DNA of 64,000 nucleotides from Berberis thunbergii (GCA_003290165.1 QNQO01007591.1:1-64000), one strand, 5' to 3'; shown: positions 1 to 11,900, counted from the first letter of the stretch. Program-made: numbers and translations. The notes: generated by a model not told the origin, from the sequence alone.

Positions 1-672
1 TTTACCCATGGATGGCGCCAAACTGATGCGTTTAAAATTTTTTCTCCTTGATATCTGACCTGCAAAACAAGGTTAGATTACCAAGGACCACCTGTTTGGT
101 GGCTTGAGGCATTCCGATGCTTAAGTCAGTTAACTGTGGGAGAGAATGAACTAGGACATAGTATAGTTGTGTAATGTTTGCATACCTCTTTTGTGAATCT
201 CTCATTTACCTTATATAATGTGAGTAATTAACTCTGTGCGTGACTTAAGCATGAGAGGCATGATGAAGGGGACGTTTCTCACAATGGTCTTCTCCTTCAT
301 TAAGATGCGTCCTTGGGAGAGTGACATCTACCATGACTTGTCTCCTTCGAAACGTCTTCTCTAAGGGAAGAAGTTCGTTGGGCCTTTTAACTTTGTTCAC
401 TGTCTGTTTGTCTCTTTGGGCTTTAGTGGTTAGACCTATTGTCCACATTTAGTGTGAGGTGTTTGTTTCTCGTGATGAATGATCTTTGCCATGTGTACGG
501 TCGTGATCAAAGGACTATTTGATGTATCATCAATTTATTTATTTATGTAATCGATGTCTGGAGGTTAGAAAGAAAGTCTCCAAAGGGAATTGATCGAAAC
601 AATGCCGAAGATGAACCAAACCATGCCAACATGCTATAATATCATGTATTGTTTCCATCTAATATCCCTTGT
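1..672. repeat. Unassigned repeat-derived stretch
   Basis: No convincing gene is seen. The text around 118-260 (GCTTAAGTCAG, then an ATG-poor stretch) and 480-540 (GCCATGTGTACGG, then a run ending CATCAAT) resembles the ends of the repeats at 15055-16150 and 20110-21110. This is probably a third, diverged copy of that family. The minus-strand ORF at 245-448 matches nothing I recognise. Confidence 0.35.
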
Positions 673-680
673 GATTCAAG

Positions 681-1909
681 TAGGGGTGGGCATCCCATCG
701 CGCGATCTCGTTCTCGTCCTGATCCCGTCCCGTCCCAATATTTTCGGGTCTTAATGGGATTGAAAATTTTCATCCCGATCCCGTCCCGTCCCGATCTAGA
801 ATGGGATGGGATGGGATGAAGATTTTCAATCCCACCAATCTCGTCCCGTCCCGAACTAATTTATTAATATTAATTATTAATATTTTTTTAATTATTTATT
901 TAGAATTATGGATCTATTGAGTTTTAATTAATATTTCAATCTAGTTTGTATATTTCGGTTCTTTGATTTGAGATCTATTGAGTTTATTAGTCAAATATGA
1001 AGTTTCTTATTCTACTGTGCAATTTTGAGATCTGAATAAACTTTAGAGTGTCTTGAATTAGATTCTTGTTTGTGATATTGTGTAGATTTCTGTTCCAAGT
1101 TATTCAATTAGTTTTCTTTGTACTTTGATGATAGTTGTAGCTTTGAATTCGACACAATTCTGTATGTGCTATGATCTCACAGGTTTAGAAAGGCTTTTGA
1201 ATGCAAAAATTGGATCTAGTTGAAATTCATGCATATTTTCGGATTGTAATTTGAGGCGAAGAGAAGTTGTTGTGAATTATTACATTTTGGAAGAAATGGA
1301 TTTAAATATGTTATTAGAACTCTTTGTCAATTGGATAGGTGGCTTGACCTTGTTGCAAAAACTTTTTAGTACAATTTGCATAGCTTTTAAATAGTTTCTC
1401 ACATTAGACCTGCAGATTGTTGTGCAATTAGTAGTAATGAACCATTTAGAGAGTTATTAGACAAAAAAGTCAAGAACACTGTTTTCGGGATGTTTGAATG
1501 GGTCTTCCAATGGAAAAAAGGAAGGAAAAAAGGTTTGAGGACTTGTATTCGTATCCTCAGGACATTGTAAAACAGTTTGCAGTTCAGCAGTTATGCTTTA
1601 ATTCTGCAACCCAGTTTTGCATTTCAACAGTTCAGCAGTTATGCTTTAATTCTACAATTCAACAGTTTTGCATTTCAGTTTATTGTGAACTTCGCATGTT
1701 AACCAATACTGAAGAAGAAGTTCAGCAGTTTATTGACTTTATTCTTTAATTCTGCAAGTGAAGAAGATTGGCACGCTGATCTCGTCCTGTCCCGAACCCA
1801 TTTGGGATGGGACAAGGTCGGGATAGAATTTTTCCCATCCCGTCCCGTTCCAATCCCGTATAAACGGGATGGATATATCTCGTCTCATCCCGTCCCGTGC
1901 CCACCCCTA
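681..1909. mobile_element. Non-autonomous hAT-like element with exact 8-bp TSD
   Basis: The element begins TAGGGGTGGGCA and ends with the inverted complement TGCCCACCCCTA. It is flanked by an identical 8-bp duplication GATTCAAG at 673-680 and 1910-1917. An 8-bp TSD with short TIRs is the hallmark of the hAT superfamily. Both ends carry clustered GTCCC/GGGAC words (about 700-860 and 1785-1900), which look like the sub-terminal repeats that hAT transposases bind. The roughly 1.2 kb between them is AT-rich with no transposase. The short ORFs at 1498-1749 and 1733-1942 run through a small internal repeat (TTCAGCAGTTATGCTTTAAT occurs twice near 1583 and 1632) and into the GC-rich end, so I do not treat them as genes. 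Confidence 0.87.
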
Positions 1910-1917
1910 GATTCAAG

Positions 1918-2734
1918 TGATGTTGCTCTTAACCAGCTATGAGTGTCCAGAGTCATACTTAGCAAAAGAGAAGCAGAGAGAGGTTGTTCTTGGATTTGCT
2001 TCAGGTGGTTGAGATGAATCTTAGTCCAACCACTAATATAGAGGGTAATACAAAGTGGGATAGAAACATATAAAGGATTGAAAGAATGCCACTGGGTTTG
2101 GTTATGGACTCCTCGCTAGAGCTTGCATTGATATAGAGGTTGTTGTGAATAGGGTACATAAAGCATGCCCTGATGTTGGTGGTTCCAATTCCTTGTGTTA
2201 AATGGTAAAGGTAGTTTACTTTTCCTCTACCAATATTGAAAACTGCATTTTATTTAGTTTTTATAATTTTTTTTCATGCTAATGCTCTAGTCTACCATAT
2301 CTTGGTATTTAACAAAGTTCTAAAAATTGTTCGGCAGTATGCAGACGTCGAGCTGTAGACTAGTGCTCAGAGGCTTAGACTGTTTGTTTTATTGTAATTT
2401 ATAATTTATATAAGTTAAGCATAAAAGTATTATAAATTACTTTCAATTCAATACCAAAATAAGTATGCAAAATTTTTAAACATGAAAAATTAAGCATATT
2501 AACATGTAAATTAATGAGTAGCATAAAAATAGAGTTAATTTTTTTTTCCAAATATAAAGAATTCATACGTATCTCCACAAAAAGTACAGCAGGATTCAAA
2601 ACATGTATCAAATGAAAATAATATTAACTAGATGGCAAAAGCCCTCATCTTGACCTTAATCAGGAATTGCAACAACAGGTCTAAGGCCAAAGGGTGTGAA
2701 GCATAATAAATGGACATCTCAAACCACAGATACA
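1918..2734. other. Intergenic, no gene seen
   Basis: AT-rich sequence with stop codons in all frames. The minus-strand ORF at 2399-2611 is a low-complexity by-product. I see no repeat boundary here. Confidence 0.5.
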
Positions 2735-3040
2735 CAATACACCAAATTAATATATTTGTAATAACTCTCGAAACTCAACACTTTTGAGCGGTTATAATTC
2801 ACCAAATAATTTCAAGTCAAAATTAAATTTAGTCAAAAAAATGAAAAATAGTTACACAAAAAAAGTGACAAAATAATTGAATCACCATGAATAGTATCAC
2901 TGGTAGGACCATACTATTCCTGGTGATACAATTATTATATCACTTTGTCTGTGAAAATGTGTAAAATTGTTTTGTGAATTATTATATCTTAAAAATATTA
3001 CTGTTTTGAGGTTGTTATAAAACGCCAATTTGGTGTAGTG
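2735..3040. mobile_element. CACTA-type MITE, copy 1
   Basis: A 306-bp element. The right end read inward is CACTACACCAAATTGG and the left end is CAATACACCAAATTAA, so the left end has one base changed in the CACTA core. The 3-bp flanks match (ACA at 2732-2734 and 3041-3043), as expected for CACTA-type insertion. The centre is a near-palindrome around GAATAGTAT and ATACTATTC (about 2890-2930). An inverted relative lies at 18410-18688. There is no coding capacity; it was mobilised, if at all, by a transposase in trans. Confidence 0.8.
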
Positions 3041-3493
3041 ACAAAGAAAAAAAAAATTCTTTCTCCTGAAATCTAACGATACCTAATATACAAATAAGCT
3101 CAGATTGAAGAAAAAAGTGGAAAGTGTGAAGAATACAACCTGGAAGAGCAAATCATGCAGAATTATAGATACCCAAATGCAGAATAACAAAGATAAGAAT
3201 AACAGTGGAAAACATCAAGTTTGCGCTGAGGGGGAAGAAGAGAAAGAACAAAATAAAATAAAATAAAAATTGGCGAAAGAGGAAAAATATGTGGGGGGTT
3301 TATGGTTTGATGATGATGAAACTAATGTTATGTTGAGTTCTTCAAGAAGGGAAGGGTTTGAGTTGAGTCTCTCTTTCTTATTATCTGTCTTGGGTTTTTC
3401 AAATGGTCTGGGAGAAGTAAGGCACTGAAATGATGACAACGAGAGGAGACATAGAGCTGATCGATGGCAATAGAAGACGACAGTAAAAGGAGT

Positions 3494-3529
<36 letters not shown>

Positions 3530-3974
3530 CAACAGGGTTTCGGCGTGAGAACTTTATTAGAGAGAGTGAGAGTGAGAGTGAGAGTGAGATATAAGAAAGA
3601 TTTGGGCCTTTGGAGTTTATAGGATTCAAGCAAAATTAGACATGTGTTGATAGTTGCATATAAAAAAAAGGGGGCTTGAACCATTTTAATTCAAATAATT
3701 GGAATCGGACCTCAAATTGTTCCACAACGTATCTAGATCGTTTAATAAATTTTGTTTAAAAAAAATTTAATCAAGAAATACCTTATGCATCAAGAGAGAG
3801 GCCTTGCTCACCAAGGTTTAGGCAATAAGGCCTAAAACCAAGGAAACAACTACATAACAAAAAGGAAAATTGAACACCAGGCCTGCTTCACTAAGGATAA
3901 GGCATAAATCAGTAAGACCTATAACAAGGAAAGATTTGAGAACCAAAATGACAACGGAAAAGCAAAGAGTAAAC
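3041..3974. other. Intergenic with hexanucleotide repeat
   Basis: No gene is seen apart from the microsatellite at 3490-3589. Long minus-strand ORFs here (3215-3684) come from the repeat itself, which reads as Ser-Leu, Thr-Leu or Ser-His runs depending on frame. Confidence 0.5.
3490..3589. repeat. (GAGAGT)n microsatellite, two blocks
   Basis: The unit GAGAGT/GAGTGA runs from about 3490 to 3528 and again from 3558 to 3589, with about 30 bases of unique sequence between. Because the unit is 6 bp, every frame stays open through the tract. Confidence 0.9.
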
Positions 3975-5200
3975 TGTCACGCCCCGATTTTCGAAGGAAA
4001 CGAAAATCCCAAAAATTCACGTAGGATTATCCGTTTCCCCCAAAACTCGGGACGTGAGAATTCAATAACAACAGAAACAAATAGCAGCATGAACTAAACA
4101 ACTAAAACGAATAAAAAGTCTAACCCGGAGAAGACTGGCATGGCTAGCTCACTAGCGGAACTCCATTAATGCAGCTCAAAATCTCTAAACCTGAAAGACT
4201 ACTCGGCTACATTCCAAAAGGAATGTACCCAAGAAGCAAAAGCTCACTCGGGTCAACAATAAAGCTGGTGTGAGAAATCTTCATCCCAAAATCAATAAAA
4301 TTTCACGTGATAAACATCAAACTAAACATATAAACAATACACAAACACACCAACAAGTAGTTCCTCAATAAGGCGAAGGTGTCGTCATCCTAATAAATAA
4401 ATATGCATTATTTATTACTAATAAATAAAGTTTATGAGTTGCCAATCCTCATAAATGCAACAACTATACAATTCATAATCACTATTATTGAAGTATTAAA
4501 CAAAACACATTTTTCTACCCTTTAGGAAGACATGTAGTTCTCATTCAATGGTTGAATGAGCATTTAGTTTCTTCCTTTAAGGTAATCATGCATATACACA
4601 AAAAAAAGAAATTCCGCTACTTTTTCACAATCGCACTCTCCTCCTGTGCCGAACACACCTCACCCAAGTGTGCCTCCCTTGCCTTCGAAACCACTCGGAG
4701 CTTACACGTTCCAAGTGGGGTGCCACCTCGAGGAACATGTCATCTCACCCGAAGTTCGATCCATGGCAAACATTCTTCCTAAATCTACACGTACAACCGA
4801 ACACACATGGAACGGTGCACCGAACACACCTCACCCAAGTGTGCCGCCCTTGCCATCGAAACCATTCGAAGCGTACATGTTCCAAGTGGGGTGCCACCTC
4901 GAGGAACATGTCATCTCACCCGAAGGTCGATCACTGGCAAGCATTCTTCCTAAATCTACACGTACAACCGAATACACATGGAACGGTGCACCGAACACAC
5001 CTCACCCAAGTGTGCTGCCCTTGCCATCGAAACCATTCGAAGCGTACATGTTCCAAGTGGGATAGTAAACCATCCTGAAAACAACTGCTCCATGTTTCTT
5101 TTGCACCCGAAAACACAATAAAATGCAATCACCGTCCAAGACATTGGCCAAATACACCATCCAGCACCGTCCAAGAAGCACCACATGTCTAAGGATCAAT
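3975..5200. repeat. Partial LTR related to the solo LTR at 5819
   Basis: The start (TGTCACGCCCCGATTTTCG at 3975) and several inner blocks match the start of the LTR at 5819: the shared phrases include TTCACGTAGGATTATCCG and GGAATGTACCCAAGAAG. The shared order holds for about 700 bp and then degrades into the 171-bp tandem repeat at 4646-5070. The terminal GGGTCGTTACA of the complete copy is missing, so this is a 3'-truncated or rearranged LTR. The right edge is approximate. Confidence 0.55.
4646..5070 (+). repeat. 171-bp tandem repeat, about 2.5 units
   Basis: Units start near 4646, 4815 and 4986, and the last is cut off at about 5070. Units 2 and 3 are almost identical; unit 1 is more diverged and 2 bp shorter. 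The period is a multiple of three, so a frame stays open across all units (4646-5065) and would encode a repeated 57-residue block beginning PNTPHPSV. The surroundings are LTR-like, so I read this as a local duplication in a transposon and not a gene. Confidence 0.85.
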
Positions 5201-5818
5201 AAGAACTAGATCGTTTAATAATTTACTCAATAAGAACTAAACCATTTGGAGCAAAACGATCTAGTTCGGTTTAAAACCGCGGTTCCTGAGCTCACTTGTT
5301 CACCCCTAGTAAGGATTATAAAATTTTCGTCAATTCAAGATTTAGTATCTTTAAAACTTGATAATATAATTAGTGCACCTTTATATATGATTCTCAAGGT
5401 GCCGATCACAATCCAATTATTCCTACTATTGTGGGAATATTTTAAAAAAAATGTATGTTTGAATAATCTACGGACCTAGATTATCGGGTTTGTATTAAAT
5501 ACTTGACTAGCAAGAACCGTCAATATTAACATGTTTTTTTGACGTGCAAAAATCTTTTAAATTTTCTCGACTACTCCATACTCGAAGGTCCTTATGTCAA
5601 GAATTCAAAATTTTGACGGTTTTAGACTGTTGAAAACTGTAATTATGACATGGTGACGTCCCAATTGAGTTTTCATTGATTGTTAGTTAATATACTGTTA
5701 TTAGTTATTACATTTTTCTATATTAGATCTCGTTTATTGACATCTTCACCGTTATGAAAATATATTCTTTGTCACAGAGTATTATCATCAATTTTTATCA
5801 GTACATCAACACTACATG
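5201..5818. other. Intergenic with one MITE-like end
   Basis: No gene. The text at about 5255-5308 ends GTTCACCCCTA, and read inversely it begins TAGGGGTGAAC. This is a common plant hAT-MITE end, but I could not find a partner end or a TSD. The ORF at 5246-5479 reads through this end. Confidence 0.4.
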
Positions 5819-8190
5819 TGTCACGCCTCGATTTTTGAAGAAAATGAAAATCCCAAAATTCACGTAGGATTATCCGTTTCCCCAAAATTCGGGACATGAA
5901 TTGTCATTCACAAAAAGTAACAGTTGGCATACGAGAAATAATCAATTGCACAATTTACCATTTAGATAGAAAATAAAACAACAAATCTGAAAATCCATCA
6001 AAAGGAAAAAAAAAGTTTAAAACTCGTAGAACCAACGCTAACAAGTTCAACAATTTACGAATGTATCTCTCACAGAAAATAATAAATAACTTCGAGTTCT
6101 AATTACAATAATTAAATTGACACCTACAAATAAAAATGATCTAATCTTTTGAACAACGCCCAACTCCCATAAATGCTCATCACATATGGTACGAAATGCT
6201 CTAAGCCCGCCCGAGATTTACTATATCCTGAAAATAAGTTAATCGGCTACATTTTCGAAGGAATGTACCCAAGAAGCCAAAGCCCACTTGGGTCAGCAAT
6301 AAAGCTGTTGTGAAATCTCTTTGTTCCCCAAAAATCAATAAAGGAAATTACAGGATATGACCGAAAAAAATAGTACGATAAAGAAATAAAAAACAAACGG
6401 GTAGTTCCTCCACGATGCATTCATATCTTAATTCTAATAAGTAAATATGCACTTACTTGTACTTACTAGATGGAAGTTGACTATGGCAAGTCTAACCTGC
6501 AGAAATATTAGTGGACTTGCCATCTTGCATGAAAAAGGATTAGAAACAATATAAACGTAGTTTATTCATTTTTATTTGAATTTGATTCATCTTTTTAATG
6601 GAATGATCACTTAGACGATACCACATTCGCACCACCTCCGTGCCGAACATACATGCCCGTATGCCTCTCTCATATAAAGGAGGACTACTCCGTCATCCAT
6701 GCCCAAGTGGGGACATCACATACAAGCATGCATCGCGGATACTCCTAACTATATGAGTATCAAAAGCCACCCTTGTGCTATCAATGCACATAAACTCACA
6801 TCACATTTTTTATGGATAAGTATCAAAGCCTATCTTAGGCATAACAATTCACCTCATTTCCGCAATACTAACCTGAAGGTTATTTTAGTTTCTCTAGTAA
6901 GAAATGGGTGTCCCAACTCCGCAAGACAACCTGCTGGTCATTCAGTTTCTCTAGTAGGAGAGGGAAACTAATAAACAAAAGAGGTGTGGTAGTTCTAAGT
7001 GAAAAATTTCAGGTGGTTTTTATTTTCAGAAATCCAAGTTTACCCATGTCATTTATTTTTGATATTTCAGATTTCTTCCACAATGACATTTTGTCATCCA
7101 TACATAATCCACCACTCATTCTTGTGGGGAAGCATAACACTTGACACATTGCCAAAACATAAGCAGTTCCATAAAAATATTCTCTCATTGTTTTGAAACA
7201 ATCTACATGTCTCATACATTAAAGCATCCAATTGACACCAAGATACACAATTAACCACAATACACAAATCAGAAAAGCCTGGAACATCCTTCAAATAACC
7301 CCAAAATAAATTTAAATCAAAATATATATACATGCAGAATAACACCATTGCAAATAAATTCATTGCAACTCAAAATAACACCATTGCAATTACACATACA
7401 CACAGAACGAATTTTCCAATTGCAAATAACACCATAGGAATTTACTCTGTAGTGGGACCCAGGGATAACACCATAGGATTTCTATCACTCTATCAATATC
7501 AATATCACTTTAATTTCTATCACTCTAATTGCACCTAACACTATAGAATTTCTATCACTCTATCAGTATCACTTTGATAGAATTTCTATCACCATAGGAT
7601 TCGACTCTCTCAATACCACTTTGATCTGACATAAGCATGAATACCACTTTGATAGAATTTCTATCAAGTATGAGAATCTGACATGAGCAGGAATAGAATT
7701 TCTATAAAGTTGACATGAGTATTAAAATCTTACATAAGCATGATGAATAGAATTTCTATAAGGTTGACATGAGCATGAATAGAAACGAAATAGAGAAAAG
7801 AAGTCACAAACCCCGTATCAAATCATTCGTACAATATGCTCGATATTTTTGCAAACAAATCAAAAAGGACAAAAAGAAACACAACTCACAGTAAAAAGGT
7901 TAAAGAAACAAAGAGACTCACTTGTTTTTCTTTCTTTCTTCTCCCTTGTCTTTTCCTTTTGCTTTTCCTTGTTTTTTGTTTTTTTGTTTAAGCGGCGAGA
8001 GAAAAAGAAAACCCAAACCCCTATTTAATCCCACTAAAGACAAAACCCTTACCTGTTAGGGTTTTGCTCAAGGTTTCTCAAGGTTAGTGACACCCCCTTA
8101 TTACTTGACGTCACCTCAAATTTAATAAAGTCAAAACGAAATAAAATAATTAATTAAAAAATTATTATGTGTTAAAGTAGGGTCGTTACA
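5819..8190. repeat. Solo LTR (TG...CA, 2.37 kb)
   Basis: The unit begins TGTCACGCC and ends GGGTCGTTACA, which gives the TG...CA limits of an LTR; on the minus strand it begins TGTAACGACCC, a frequent plant Ty3/gypsy LTR start. The flanks are ACATG (5814-5818) and ACGTG (8191-8195), a 5-bp TSD with one mismatch. No primer-binding site or pol sequence adjoins either end, so this looks like the product of LTR-LTR recombination. Inside are a degenerate internal repeat (GAATTTCTATCA and GATAGAATTTCTATC words, about 7430-7780) and a pyrimidine-rich tract (7921-7990). Short ORFs at 6699-7538 are not gene-like. Confidence 0.68.
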
Positions 8191-8599
8191 ACGTGTTTGT
8201 TAAGTTTTCGTTTGTTAATGCCGTTACTTGATAATGTCTATGACAAGATCCTGCATAAAGTGTTCTGAGATTTTTTGTTTGTTTGTTGCAAAGTAGTTAT
8301 GGGTCAATGGAGTTTTCATTAATTTTAAGTTCATATCGTTACTTAAAAAAACATTAATACCGTTACTTAATAATATTTGTCACAAGATCCTTATTAAAAG
8401 ATCCAACTTATTAAGTACACTTTGAGAATCCATTGTATTTTTATTTGATTTGAAAAATCATCAAGTATTTTTGTCAGGGTTCAAACCCTAGAATATCATC
8501 TAGGGTTACTTAATATCATTCCTTTTTATAAGTTTTCACTCCTTGGACCGTTACTTAATATATCCAACACAAGTAAGATCAATCCAGTATTTAATTTCT
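8191..8599. other. Intergenic, no gene seen
   Basis: AT-rich, with a repeated phrase (CCGTTACTTAATAAT, CGTTACTTG) that hints at old duplication. Nothing coding. Confidence 0.45.
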
Positions 8600-9020
8600 T
8601 TCTAATAAACTGCATCATTTCCTGAGCCAACCCTGGAACGGTCCAAGGAACATTCTATGGAACTATGTCAGGATTGATGGAACATTTCATAAGCTAATCC
8701 AATATTTTTCGAGATCAATCTACCTCTCAGAAAAATGCCTTCTTTCTGACAAATAATGTTAGGAAGGAGCACCGCCAATCGCTTACAAAGAATCTTACTA
8801 AACATCTTATATGCTACATTACAGAGACTGGTTAGCATAAAATCATAAAAAACTTAGGCACTACCACTTTATGAATTAAGGATATAAAATTAGCAAAGAA
8901 CAAGCTTGACAAGACTCTACCCACGAAAAACAGTTGTGCTGCTCCCCAAATATCATTATTAACAATGTCCCAAAATTTTTTAATCAACTCCCATATTTAC
9001 CTCTTCTCTAGCACAATCAT
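8600..9020 (-). pseudogene. LINE (L1-type) reverse transcriptase fragment
   Basis: On the minus strand, with frame changes, short blocks typical of plant L1 ORF2 reverse transcriptase can be read: SLCNVAYKMFSKIL, then CKRLAVLLPNII, then GRLISKNIGLAYEMFH (about 8680-8830). In intact LINEs these correspond to the ISLCNVxYKIxSKxL and GRxIxDNIxLAxE blocks. No endonuclease, active-site YxDD or poly-A tail is identifiable, so only a 5'- and 3'-truncated scrap remains. Confidence 0.72.
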
Positions 9021-9344
9021 CATGATTTTCTCTATCTAAAAGAGCTAGAGTCTATTGTTATGTTCGTCAATGGTATGAGCTAAACTATCCATTTCCTACT
9101 CACATGCCACAACGTCATTCTGAACCACCGCTAGGCTATCACTCCTCACCTCCACAGAAGCCCGATCTCCCCCTCCTTCGATGAGGAGCGCACAAATATG
9201 GAACAACGAAACGGATTGTGGTTTCCACCCACTCATGCACTGTACTTATCCGTTATCCATCTGAACTCAATCTGTCTGCTTTAGAAAAATCCTTCATATT
9301 CTATTTACTTGTGACTGGGTCTAGGAGAGATTAAACCTACATCC

Positions 9345-9803
9345 GTGGTACTACAATTGGCCGATAGATTGGTTAAGAAGCCAAGAGGAATAGTCGAAGA
9401 TGTCTTGCTGCAGATTGATAAGTTTTACTATCCCATCGAATTTCTTATTTTAGATACTCATTCTGCGGTTAATATGGAGTCTACAGTTCCGATTATTTTA
9501 GGTAGACATTTTCTTGCCACAGCTAACGCTATTATCAATTGCAGAAACGATCTAATGAAGTTGTCTTTTGGGAACATGACTCTGGAGGTCAACATATTCA
9601 ATATTAGCAAGCAACCACGTGATGATGATGAGTATCATCATACCTACATGATAGACACGCTGATACCAGAGGAGGCGCTCCTGAGCACAGACTCTGAAAC
9701 CTTAGAGTACCTCCTTTCTATTTCTGATTCTGAGAGTTCACTTTATCCTGATAATGCTTTTGATATTTTTGTTGTTTCAGGGTTAAAGGATAAAGGAGGA
9801 TGA
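9345..9803 (+). pseudogene. Ty3/gypsy retropepsin-like protease segment
   Basis: An open frame of about 150 codons. It contains the second half of a retropepsin fold: a VDKFYFP-like stretch (here IDKFYYPIEF), then FLILDT, then the conserved IILGRHFLATANA and INCRN blocks. In this family ILGRPFLATA is the usual form, so the Pro is replaced by His. The catalytic DSG motif lies N-terminal to these blocks and is not present in the open frame; reading continues upstream to about 9316. The tail (after about residue 90) is acidic linker, as in related polyproteins. Confidence 0.78.
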
Positions 9804-9929
9804 CAATGGCAACCATGCTTTAAGGAGTTTCCAAAGGAAAGACAGAAACCACAACCATCCACCGTAGAAACTCCAAAAGTTGACCTAGCTCCACTGCCTA
9901 AGGGACTTAAACATGCATTCCTCGGACCA

Positions 9930-10960
9930 GGTGATACCTTCCTTGTTATTATTTCTGTTGTGCTTGATAGCTCACAGGAAGAAGAATTGATTAATATGTT
10001 ACGTGAGCATAAATCTGCATTAGGTTGGACTATAGCTGACATCAAAGGTATTAGCCCCTTAATATGTCCCATAGGATTCACTTAGAAGAAGGAGCAAACC
10101 CCCATAGAGACCCTCAAAGACGACTTAACCTTACTATGAAATAGGTGGTGAAAAAGGAAGTCTTAAAATTGTTAGATGCGGGCATCATTTATCCCATCTC
10201 TGAAGCAAGTGGGTTAGTCCAACTCAAGTAGTTCCCAAAAACTCTGGAATAACAGTGGTGACTAATGATGAGGTGGTGTTTGTTCCTACGAAGGTAGTGA
10301 TAGGGTAGCGTATGTGCATTGATTATAAAAAACTTAATTCTGCCACCCGCAAGGATCACTTCCCACTTCCATTCATAAACCAAATCTTAGAGCGAGTAGC
10401 TGGTCATTTTTTTCTATTGCTTTCTAGATGGGTATTCAGGATATTATCAGATTGAGATTGCATTAGAGGATCAGGATAAGACTACTTTCACATGTCATTT
10501 TGGTACTTATGTTTTTCGGCATATGCCATTTGGTTTGTGTAATGCACCGGCTACTTTTCAGAGATGCATGATGAGTATTTTTAGTGACATAGTCAAAAAA
10601 TATATGGAAATATTCATGGATGATTTGACTTTTTTTTGGTGATTCCTTTGATTCATGTTTATTTCACTTGAAGGTTGTTGTAAGTAGATGTGAAGATAAG
10701 GGTCTCGTGTTTAATTGGGAAAATTTTCATTTCATGGTTCCATATAGAATAGTTTTGGGACACATAGTTTCTGATAAAGGAATCGATGTTGATAAAGCAA
10801 AAATTGAATTGATTTCTAAATTACCTACACCTAAAAGTGTCAAGGATGTGAGATCATTTCTAGGGCACGCTGGTTTTTATAGGAGGTTCATACAAAACTT
10901 TTTTGCCATCTCTAGACCATTAAGTGGCCTCCTGGTCAAAGACACCGTGTTTCAATAAAA
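9930..10960 (+). pseudogene. Ty3/gypsy reverse transcriptase, multiply broken
   Basis: RT blocks appear in order but in different frames: KSALGWTIADIKGIS (10006-10050), LLDAGIIYPIS (about 10170-10205), CIDYKKLNSATRKDHFPLPF (10317-10376), PFGLCNAPATFQRCM (10525-10569), the catalytic region EIFMDD (10607-10624) and a C-terminal thumb-like segment (10668-10958) with VRSFLGHAGFYRRFI. Breaks include stops near 10083 and 10143 and a frame change after 10400. The active-site motif still has both aspartates (FMDD). Confidence 0.82.
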
Positions 10961-11023
10961 TGGACATAAGAGTGTGAGGACGCCTTCCAAACACTCATTG
11001 ATAGGCTCACATCTACCCCCATC

Positions 11024-11494
11024 ATGCAGCCATCGGATTCGAATTTACCATTTGAGATAATGTGTGATGCAAGCAACTATGTTGTGGGGGCAGTCTTGGG
11101 CCAACGAAGAGAAGGGAAACCCTTTGTTGTTTACTATGCTAGTCGAACATTTAATGATGCTCAAAAGAATTATTCGATTACTGAAAAAGAGTTGCTAGTT
11201 GTAGTTTTTGCTTTGGATAAATTTCGTGCTTATTTGATTGGTACACCTATCACTGTTTTTACTGACCATGCGGCCCTTAAGTTTCTTATTTCTAAAAAGG
11301 ATGCTAAGGCAAGATTGATTAGGTGGCTTTTACTTCTGCAGGAATTTGATCTAACTATAAAGGATAAGAAGGGAGTCGAGAGTGTTGTGGCAGATCACTT
11401 GTCTCGTCTGGAGTTCAGTGACTCTACCAATGGCCCACCCATCCGTGATGACTTTTCGGATGAACATCTATTCGCTGTTACTCAAGTACCATAG
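11024..11494 (+). pseudogene. Ty3/gypsy RNase H domain
   Basis: About 156 codons still open. Recognisable RNase H features: [14 protein letters not shown] with the first catalytic Asp, then [30 protein letters not shown] with the catalytic Glu, and TDHAALKFL with a further Asp. It ends at VADHLSRLE, where an intact element would continue into integrase. It is separated from the RT frame by about 65 bp that include a stop at 10956. Confidence 0.85.
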
Positions 11495-11587
11495 AGGTGT
11501 CAGAGGAGATCTCTCTGATTGCCCCTGTCTACTTGATTTGATGTTCTCCACCCTATCTTTAGTTTAGGTTTTTATTTTATTTTATTT

Positions 11588-11623
<36 letters not shown>

Positions 11624-11900
11624 ATTTTTATTTTTAGTTTAGGTTTTTGCTTTTATGTTTTTCTTGTAGTGTTTCAGGTTATTTTAGGTGTTGCTACTGA
11701 AGTCACTCGGAGACCCTCATCCCATGTGTTCCTTTCTCCCATCGGTATGATTTTCTTATATTTTAGTGACTATGTGGACATTGTCTATTTGAAATTGGTA
11801 AAGCTTCACCATGGTAATATCACTCTAACCCTCCTCTTTTCTTTTTCCTTCATTTGTCATGATTATTATTTTATACATTGAGGAAAATGTTTGGGGCTGA

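Larger units (their letters stand above)
9316..11900 (+). mobile_element. Degenerate Ty3/gypsy retrotransposon remnant (PR-RT-RNase H)
   Basis: The domain order is protease, reverse transcriptase, RNase H, as in Ty3/gypsy pol. The block wording (for example TIADIKGIS near 10030, RKDHFPLPFI near 10350 and ADHLSRLE near 11395) is what I associate with the plant Athila/Tat lineages. There is no integrase after RNase H: the frame stops at 11494 and runs into a T-rich TTTATTTTT tract (11565-11640). No LTR pair could be delimited. Gag is absent; the sequence upstream of 9316 is non-coding. The copy is dead and lacks integrase. Confidence 0.82.

Noticed and set aside
3215..3684. Long minus-strand ORFs with Ser-Leu/Thr-Leu/Ser-His runs
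   Set aside because: They are the hexanucleotide microsatellite read in three frames; no start context or domain.
4931..5199. Three overlapping minus-strand ORFs opposite the 171-bp repeat
   Set aside because: Antisense shadows of the tandem repeat, with no independent support.
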